A stretch of 11,971 nt of DNA from Flavobacteriales bacterium (GTDB lineage Bacteria; Bacteroidota; Bacteroidia; Flavobacteriales; BACL11). Position 1 is the stretch's first letter. Each line of letters opens with the position of its first letter. Under the pieces are notes generated by a model. The model searched no databases. It saw only the letters and a program-made list of their open reading frames with translations, and was not told where the DNA came from. Where the stretch lies: positions 1-11,971 of the forward strand of contig PBQB01000105.1 of assembly GCA_002724895.1 (NCBI GenBank), read 5' to 3'. This document shows positions 8,601 to 11,971 of this stretch, one piece after another. Position numbers and translations under genes: made by a program.

Positions 8601-9937
8601 ATAATTTAAAACCAAAATTTATAAAAGGATGTGAAGAAAGAGGTTTTGCAACTAATATTATCGAAAAAATTTGGAAAGATTGGGAAGCTTTTGCTTCATA
8701 TGCTTTTAATAAGTCACATTCAACATGTTATGCACTTATTGCTTATCAAACTGCTTATTTAAAGGCTCATTTTCCAGCTGAGCTAATGGCCTCTATCTTG
8801 ACAAATCATATGCGTGATATAAAAGATGTTACTCATTTTATGGAAGAGTGTAAAAGAATGAACATCTCAGTTTTAGGACCTGATGTAAATGAAAGTTATT
8901 ATAAATTTTCAGTAAACAAAAATGGTGAAATACGTTTCGGACTTGGTGCTGTTAAAGGTGTTGGGGAAGCAGCAGTTAATGCTATTGTTGATGAGAGAAA
9001 GGAAAATAGTACATTTACTTCTTTTGAAGATTTTATCAAAAGAGTTGATTTAAGAGCTGTAAATAAAAGAACATTGGAAAGTATCGTTTGTGCTGGTGGG
9101 TTTGATTCTTTTAAAATTAAAAGATCTCAGTATTTTGGTATAGATAATAACTCATTAAGTTATATTGAAAAGATGATTAGATTTGGAAATAAGATTAAAG
9201 ATACTATTAATTCTAATCAATATGATATTTTTGGTGATAGTGTCGAAGATAATATTTTGTCTCCAGATCCTCCAGAAGTTGAGCCTTGGAATACAATGAA
9301 TCTTTTGTCTAAAGAGAGGGAAGTAGTTGGTATATATATATCTGGTCATCCTCTTGATGATTATAGTTTTGAAATTAAAAATTTATGTAATACAGATCTG
9401 TCTTTTTTATCAGATATAAATTCAATAAAAGGTAAAGAGTTACGTTTCGCTTCAGTTGTTACAAACTTTGAACATAAAATTACCAAAAATAATAAACCAT
9501 ATGGAGTATTACATTTAGAGGATTATGTTAATTCTCATGCTTTTTATTTATTTGGTGATGATTATTTAAATTTTAAAAAATATTTTGTAATTGGATGGCA
9601 AATACAAGTTATTGGTAGAGTAAGTAAAAAGTTTTATAATGAAGAGTTAGAATTTAAATTTTCATCAATTAATTTATTATCTGAGTTAATTAATAAAGAA
9701 GTTAGGGATGTTTTTATTAAAATTGATATTAGCAATTTAAATGATGAAATAGTAAATAATTTAGTGGAAATTGTATCAAAAAATAAAGGAAAACATTCCT
9801 TATTTTTAAATGTTATTGATACTCCAAACATGTATAATATAAATCTATTATCTAGAAAACTAAAAGTTAATTTAGAAAAACGTTTTATTTCTGATATTAT
9901 GAAATTAAATCATGTTAAATTAGAGATAAGATCTTAA
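5633..9937 (+). CDS. dnaE: DNA polymerase III alpha subunit with fused N-terminal 3'-5' proofreading exonuclease
   Basis: A 1434-aa replicative polymerase, longer than E. coli DnaE (about 1160) because a DnaQ-like exonuclease is fused in front. Exonuclease (1-185): DTETTGLP with Asp6/Glu8, HGIS (66-69), HNISFD with Asp105, and His169/Asp174 in HNAAADVEA, a complete DEDDh set. Linker about 186-247. PHP domain (about 248-480) with several metal ligands replaced (Arg254, Gln263, Asn459, Tyr461). Polymerase core: VGPGRGSAAGSVVAY (624-638), PDIDIDFDDEGR (666-677) and KMDFLGL (833-839, Asp835), which together supply the catalytic aspartates; YRPGPM (914-919) follows. Helix-hairpin-helix at about 1102-1121. 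A clamp-binding QYDIF lies at 1196-1200 and an OB fold at about 1268-1345. No frameshift is seen. ATG 5633 places the exonuclease strand MFLIFDTET directly at the N-terminus, as expected. Thioredoxin follows 32 bp later. Confidence 0.96.
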   Translation: MFLIFDTETTGLPKKWNAPLTDFDNWPRMVQIAWQIHDINGELIKVENYIVKPENYNIPFNATKIHGISTELANEKGVSLLEVLSKFVDDVNNSSFIIGHNISFDNNIVGCELLRKNLENILVNCACIDTKEESTNYCKIPGSRKGKYKWPTLTELYYKLFNDKFDEAHNAAADVEATARCFLELIRKEVIPFSKVGFNQSDFTHFKKLNNKPFELIGLNVKPYLDDETTSPDLSPKNDSIAKISIDSPFSHLRNHSQHSILQSTLSINSLVDNAVNEKMPAVGLTDHTNMYGVFNFIEKIISHPINKNKEYSDFKLKPIIGCELNLCANHLDKSKQDNGSQIPFLCKNKIGFYNLSKLSSKGFLDGFYYVPRIDKELLLNYKDGLIALTGGLYGLIPQLILNVGESQAEEEFKWWVENFGDDFYVEINRHNLEEEAYINKVLLDFADKYNVQIIASNNVYYLTKEDAKAHDILLCVKDGEKLSTPIGKGRNFRYGFPNEEFYFKSQNQMKEIYSDIPQAIYNINKLISKIEIFDLKREVLLPNFEIPRNFIDDLENNDKKSPENLYLRHLTYIGAKERYNEITDEIKDRIEFELQVIKDSGYPGYFLIVQDFIAQARKMNVSVGPGRGSAAGSVVAYCIKITNVDPIKYDLLFERFLNPERISLPDIDIDFDDEGRNRVIDWVVDKYGKDKVAQIITYGTMAAKSSIRDTARVLDLPLIEADKTAKLIPNMTSLEKIFNKEEKELKKDFRNDDLNNVNKLLALSKQKNLTGETIMYARKLEGSIRNVGTHACGIIITPKPLIDLIPMSHSKDSELMVTQFDNNVVEKTGLLKMDFLGLRNLTIIKDCIKIINKLHLKEIDIENIPLDDIKTFEIFQNAETTGIFQFSSDGMKSHLKNLKPDNFNDLIAMNALYRPGPMEYIPNYIKRKHGNEVIEYDLPEMEEYLSSTYGITVYQEQVMLLSQKLAGFSKGDADMLRKGMGKKIKSVLDNLKPKFIKGCEERGFATNIIEKIWKDWEAFASYAFNKSHSTCYALIAYQTAYLKAHFPAELMASILTNHMRDIKDVTHFMEECKRMNISVLGPDVNESYYKFSVNKNGEIRFGLGAVKGVGEAAVNAIVDERKENSTFTSFEDFIKRVDLRAVNKRTLESIVCAGGFDSFKIKRSQYFGIDNNSLSYIEKMIRFGNKIKDTINSNQYDIFGDSVEDNILSPDPPEVEPWNTMNLLSKEREVVGIYISGHPLDDYSFEIKNLCNTDLSFLSDINSIKGKELRFASVVTNFEHKITKNNKPYGVLHLEDYVNSHAFYLFGDDYLNFKKYFVIGWQIQVIGRVSKKFYNEELEFKFSSINLLSELINKEVRDVFIKIDISNLNDEIVNNLVEIVSKNKGKHSLFLNVIDTPNMYNINLLSRKLKVNLEKRFISDIMKLNHVKLEIRS

Positions 9938-9946
9938 AATAATTTA

Positions 9947-9954
9947 TAATTTTG
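9947..9954 (+). promoter_or_regulatory. Possible -7 element (TAnnTTTG) before thioredoxin
   Basis: TAATTTTG matches the Bacteroidota -7 consensus and ends 15 nt before the thioredoxin ATG, within the 32-bp gap after dnaE. No good -33 TTTG is found 17-23 bp upstream, where dnaE still codes. Thioredoxin is usually needed at far higher levels than a replicative polymerase, so a separate promoter here makes sense. The site is a motif match only. Confidence 0.35.
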
Positions 9955-9969
9955 TAAAAAAAATTAAAT

Positions 9970-10287
9970 ATGGCAGTAGAATTCACAGATAAAAATTTTA
10001 AAGAATTAGTTTTAAATTCAGATAAGCCGGTACTAGTAGACTTTTGGGCGACATGGTGCGGTCCATGCAGAGCAATCGGTCCAGTTATAGAGGAATTACA
10101 TAATGAATTAGAAGGTAAGGCTTTAATTGGAAAAGTAAATGTTGATGAGAATTCAGAAGTTCCAGCTTCTTATTCAGTAAGAAATATACCAACACTTCTT
10201 TTCTTCAAAAATGGAGAAGTAGTTGATAAGGTAGTTGGTAATCAACCTAAATCTAAATTATTAGAAATTTTAGAATCACATATGTGA
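9970..10287 (+). CDS. trxA: Thioredoxin
   Basis: A 105-aa cytosolic thioredoxin of standard length, a dithiol/disulfide carrier that reduces target proteins such as ribonucleotide reductase and is itself reduced by thioredoxin reductase (not in this window). The active site is FWATWCGPCR with Cys30 and Cys33; the buried Asp24 (VDFWA) and cis-Pro74 (NIPTLL) are in place, as is the C-terminal GNQPKSKL segment. There is no signal peptide, so this is not a periplasmic thiol-disulfide protein. It follows dnaE by 32 bp and may be read from both its own candidate promoter and dnaE readthrough. The start is clear because MAVEFTDKNF is a typical N-terminus. Confidence 0.97.
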   Translation: MAVEFTDKNFKELVLNSDKPVLVDFWATWCGPCRAIGPVIEELHNELEGKALIGKVNVDENSEVPASYSVRNIPTLLFFKNGEVVDKVVGNQPKSKLLEILESHM

Positions 10288-10317
10288 TTTTATAGTAGTC
10301 ATTTTTAATTTCTTTTT

Positions 10318-11244
10318 TTGAACAATTTAGAGCATACTAGTTTACCTATAAGAATAGATCTTTTTGCAAAGCAAGTTGTGGAGGGTTTTATTACAGGTTT
10401 GCACAAAAGCCCTTATCACGGATTTTCAGTAGAATTTGCTGAACATCGTTTATATAACAGGGGAGAAAGTACTAGACATGTCGATTGGAAATTATTTGCT
10501 AGAACAGATAAGCTTTTTCAAAAGATATATGAGGAAGAAACAAACCTGAGATGTCAAACTATTTTAGATATTTCTTCTTCAATGTACTATCCGAATTATT
10601 CTAATGCAACACTAGAAAAACCAAACAAATTACTTTTTTCTATCTATGCATCTGCTGTTTTAATGAATTTATTGAAACGACAAAGAGATGCTATAGGGCT
10701 TAGTACATATTCTGATAAACTCAATTTACATACAAATAGTAGGACAACCTTAAGACACCATAAATTTCTTTATAATGAGCTTGAGAAGCTATTAAATATA
10801 AACCCAATTCTTAATAAAAAAGCAACTAAATCTACTAATGCAATTCATCAAATTTCAGAAATCTTAAATAAAAGATCACTAGTATTAATTTTTTCTGATT
10901 TAATTAGTGATACAGAATCACTTGAAGAACAATTTGAAGCATTTAAACATTTAAAATACAATAAACATGAAATTATTTTATTTTATTTAACAGAATCAAA
11001 CACTGAAGTAAATTTAGAATTTAAAAATAATTCATATAATTTTATTGATGTAGAAAGTGGAGAATCAATCAAGTTAAATCCCAGTTATTTTAAAGAGCAA
11101 TACAAGAATAAATCTAATCAATTTATAAATGATTTAAGACTTAAGTGTCTACAGTACAAGATAGACCTTGTAGAAGTAGACATAAATAAAGGCTTTGATC
11201 AAATTATTTATTCTTACCTTCTTAAAAGACAAAAAATATTTTGA
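10318..11244 (+). CDS. DUF58 family protein with von Willebrand A-like MIDAS motif
   Basis: A 308-aa DUF58 protein without a membrane helix or signal peptide, so cytosolic. The DUF58 signature region is GFSVEFAEHRLYNRGESTRHVDWKLFART in parts (35-63), with the typical R-x-x-D-W at 53-57, followed by a vWA-like fold whose metal site is DISSS (84-88, DxSxS). IFSDLISD (191-198) is a later conserved strand. Family members are usually coupled to a MoxR AAA+ ATPase and act in assembly or metal-dependent maturation processes; no moxR gene is present here, and the target is unknown. The start is TTG 10318. The frame has a stop at 10306-10308 and no ATG before the MIDAS region, and the N-terminal VEGFITGLHKSP block demands a start this far upstream. 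It begins 30 bp after thioredoxin with no Shine-Dalgarno. Confidence 0.88.
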   Translation: MNNLEHTSLPIRIDLFAKQVVEGFITGLHKSPYHGFSVEFAEHRLYNRGESTRHVDWKLFARTDKLFQKIYEEETNLRCQTILDISSSMYYPNYSNATLEKPNKLLFSIYASAVLMNLLKRQRDAIGLSTYSDKLNLHTNSRTTLRHHKFLYNELEKLLNINPILNKKATKSTNAIHQISEILNKRSLVLIFSDLISDTESLEEQFEAFKHLKYNKHEIILFYLTESNTEVNLEFKNNSYNFIDVESGESIKLNPSYFKEQYKNKSNQFINDLRLKCLQYKIDLVEVDINKGFDQIIYSYLLKRQKIF

Positions 11245-11269
11245 TTTTTTAAAAAACACTATATCTTTG
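11240..11269 (+). promoter_or_regulatory. Bacteroidota-type promoter for tRNA-Asp
   Basis: TTTG at 11240-11243 and TATCTTTG at 11262-11269 are separated by 18 bp, matching the Bacteroidota consensus (TTTG, 17-23 bp, TAnnTTTG). Transcription should start near 11275, about 16 nt before the tRNA 5' end. The -33 element overlaps the TGA of the DUF58 gene. This is the only complete promoter recognised in the window. Confidence 0.75.
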
Positions 11270-11291
11270 CAGAACTTTTTTAAAAGATTGA

Positions 11292-11365
11292 GGTCTGGTA
11301 GTTCAGCTGGTTAGAATACATGCCTGTCACGCATGGGGTCGCGGGTTCGAGTCCCGTCCAGACCG
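11292..11365 (+). tRNA. tRNA-Asp (anticodon GTC)
   Basis: The 74-nt sequence folds into a full cloverleaf. The acceptor stem is GGTCTGG (11292-11298) with CCAGACC (11358-11364) and discriminator G11365; the D stem is GTTC/GAAT. The anticodon stem is CATGC (11319-11323) with GCATG (11331-11335) around loop CTGTCAC, giving anticodon GTC at 11326-11328, which reads GAC/GAT. The T arm is GCGGG-TTCGAGT-CCCGT (11341-11357). The CCA end is not encoded (CAA follows) and must be added enzymatically. All stems pair with only G-T wobbles, so the gene appears functional. It has its own promoter and terminator. Confidence 0.98.
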
Positions 11366-11379
11366 CAACTAAAAAGTTT

Positions 11380-11415
11380 AAACCCTTGTAATTCAATAGA
11401 TTGCAAGGGTTTTTT
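11380..11415 (+). terminator. Rho-independent terminator of the tRNA-Asp transcript
   Basis: AACCCTTG (11381-11388) pairs with CAAGGGTT (11404-11411). The stem can continue inward through T-G, AAT/ATT and C-G with one bulged T to an AATA loop. A further A-T pair (11380/11412) can be added, and an uninterrupted T run to 11415 follows. This is the strongest terminator in the window and lies 15 nt after the tRNA. The A-rich 5' flank means it might also act on transcripts arriving from the minus-strand genes on the right. Confidence 0.88.
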
Positions 11416-11420
11416 AATTA

Positions 11421-11498
11421 TGTTTAACAGTTTTTGATTATTTTACTTTCAATAAATGTTAAAAACTTTTTGACTTGGTTTTCTAAAATTTTAGTCAA
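11421..11498. repeat. Weak direct and inverted repeats in the gap after tRNA-Asp
   Basis: Two 17-bp segments, 11421-11437 (TGTTTAACAGTTTTTGA) and 11457-11473 (TGTTAAAAACTTTTTGA), agree at 14 of 17 positions and start 36 bp apart. Next to the second is an inverted pair, TTGACT (11470-11475) and AGTCAA (11493-11498), with a 17-nt spacer. No gene was seen in 11416-11532. The sequence is low in complexity, so the repeats may be chance. Confidence 0.3.
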
Positions 11499-11532
11499 TT
11501 TTTACAATAATAGTTTGGAAAGTTATGCTTAA

Positions 11533-11808
11533 TTAATTTTCCTTCTTATTTCCAATATCAAAAATAATAGTTATTGGCTCACTTTCTTCTATCTCCTCAT
11601 ATGGCTTTTTCTTACCAATAACATAGGGAAGTAGTTTAGATAAAGCGTTAATATACTCTGTAGGAGACTCTATCTTATCTAGCATCTCCATTATCTTGTT
11701 TCCGTCAATTGCTTGGCTTATATGCTCTCTAATGAGCTTTGTAGTAGTACTTACTGAACCTTTAGGTCTACCTATAGGGTTTCCGCTTGTTCCTTTCTTA
11801 AATGGCAT
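11533..11808 (-). CDS. Small phage-type DUF5681-like protein
   Basis: A 91-aa protein starting MPFKKGTSGNPIGRPKGS, the basic Gly/Pro/Arg/Lys N-terminal arm (4-18) typical of DUF5681 proteins, which are common in phages and prophages and often sit near packaging (terminase) genes. The rest is a predicted helical segment (about 22-62, including LIREHISQAI and INALSKLLPYVIG) and an acidic tail (71-78). There is no signal peptide or membrane helix. The function is unknown, and a small-terminase-like DNA-binding role is only an analogy. Unlike the other genes here it has a clear Shine-Dalgarno, lies on the minus strand and is less AT-rich. It faces the tRNA-Asp. The gene upstream of it (partial) ends 45 bp before its ATG, so the two may be cotranscribed. 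Confidence 0.72.
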   Translation of the reverse strand: MPFKKGTSGNPIGRPKGSVSTTTKLIREHISQAIDGNKIMEMLDKIESPTEYINALSKLLPYVIGKKKPYEEIEESEPITIIFDIGNKKEN

Positions 11809-11811
11809 AGT

Positions 11812-11820
11812 CTTTCCTTT
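11812..11820 (-). promoter_or_regulatory. Shine-Dalgarno site of the DUF5681-like gene
   Basis: On the minus strand AAAGGAAAG precedes the ATG (11808-11806), with the GGA core 6 nt from the start codon. It supports this start. It is notable because none of the other eight starts in the window shows a purine-rich GGA/AGG element at this distance, as is normal for Bacteroidota. Confidence 0.6.
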
Positions 11821-11853
11821 ATTATATAATAGAAAAGAATCTGTTTTATTGGA

Positions 11854-11971
11854 TTAATCTTTTACACATCTCACTTGAGTTTTCTGATCTGTAGTCCAGT
11901 TACACCCAACATCAAGAGACCACTGAGGCTGTCCATTTGAATCAATTAACTTAATGAGGTTTGCCCCATTA
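11854..11971 (-). CDS. 3' end of an unidentified gene (partial, enters from the right)
   Basis: On the minus strand one frame is open from 11970 to a TAA at 11856-11854, giving 38 residues that end GCNWTTDQKTQVRCVKD. The composition is protein-like: two Cys 12 residues apart, two Trp, many Asn, Gln and Thr, and few Lys/Ile-rich AT-driven codons. This pattern suits an extracellular or virion-surface domain, possibly with a disulfide, but no family is recognised. The other two frames are interrupted by stops. It reads in the same direction as the DUF5681-like gene, whose ATG lies 45 bp further on. The fragment is too short to assign a function. Confidence 0.55.
   Translation of the reverse strand, partial: NGANLIKLIDSNGQPQWSLDVGCNWTTDQKTQVRCVKD

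Noticed and set aside
7726..9831. Minus-strand open frames at 7726-7908, 9155-9349 and 9634-9831
   Set aside because: They lie wholly within dnaE, have Phe/Ile/Ser-rich antisense composition and show no recognisable motif.
11341..11971. Second copy of the tRNA-Asp 3' end (attachment-site repeat) within the window
   Set aside because: I looked for another GTTCGAGTCCCGT-like segment and found none; any repeat must lie outside.
1..11971. CRISPR array, insertion sequence or toxin-antitoxin pair
   Set aside because: No regularly spaced repeats, transposase motifs or paired small genes of that kind were seen on either strand.

Overview
The window looks like a chromosomal stretch of an AT-rich Bacteroidota bacterium, most likely Flavobacteriales-like. 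Several things point there. A hand count of positions 301-600 gives about 29% G+C. Start codons generally lack a Shine-Dalgarno sequence. One textbook Bacteroidota promoter is present (TTTG, 18-bp spacer, TAnnTTTG) ahead of a tRNA. The proteins themselves are of Bacteroidota type: a NamZ/DUF1343 amidase-like muramidase, a CBS-type PLP enzyme with an NPGHSTKDR motif, a DnaE fused to its own proofreading exonuclease, and a DUF58 protein of the short type. No protein search was possible, so the lineage is inferred.

Layout. Positions 3-62 hold the tail of an unidentified gene, followed by a hairpin terminator (92-113). Then come a class I/II aminotransferase (137-1333, +) and a secreted NamZ-type N-acetylmuramidase (1330-2469, -). 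The latter is wedged between two plus-strand genes with no spare DNA: a 4-bp convergent overlap at its 3' end and 3 bp between divergent ATGs at its 5' end. A plus-strand run follows: FtsX/LolC-E-like permease (2473-3696), cystathionine-beta-synthase-type PLP enzyme (3727-4701) and a secreted protein with an internal LysM (4708-5532). After a 100-bp gap comes the replicative polymerase dnaE (5633-9937), then thioredoxin (9970-10287) and a DUF58 protein (10318-11244, TTG start). A tRNA-Asp (11292-11365) has its own promoter and a strong terminator.

Beyond the tRNA the character changes. Two minus-strand genes face the tRNA: a 91-aa phage-type DUF5681-like protein with a clear Shine-Dalgarno sequence, and the 3' end of an unidentified gene. 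G+C rises to about 36% over 11641-11940. This suggests, without proving, the edge of a prophage or island next to the tRNA 3' end.

Most of the window is housekeeping: amino acid metabolism, envelope maintenance, replication and redox. I see no convincing new multi-gene system. The best leads are the DnaE fusion with a decayed PHP metal site, the namZ wedge, the LysM-containing secreted protein beside a LolC/E-like permease, and the tRNA-Asp boundary. The longest stretch without a protein gene is 11245-11532 (288 bp), and it holds the promoter, tRNA, terminator and weak repeats listed below.
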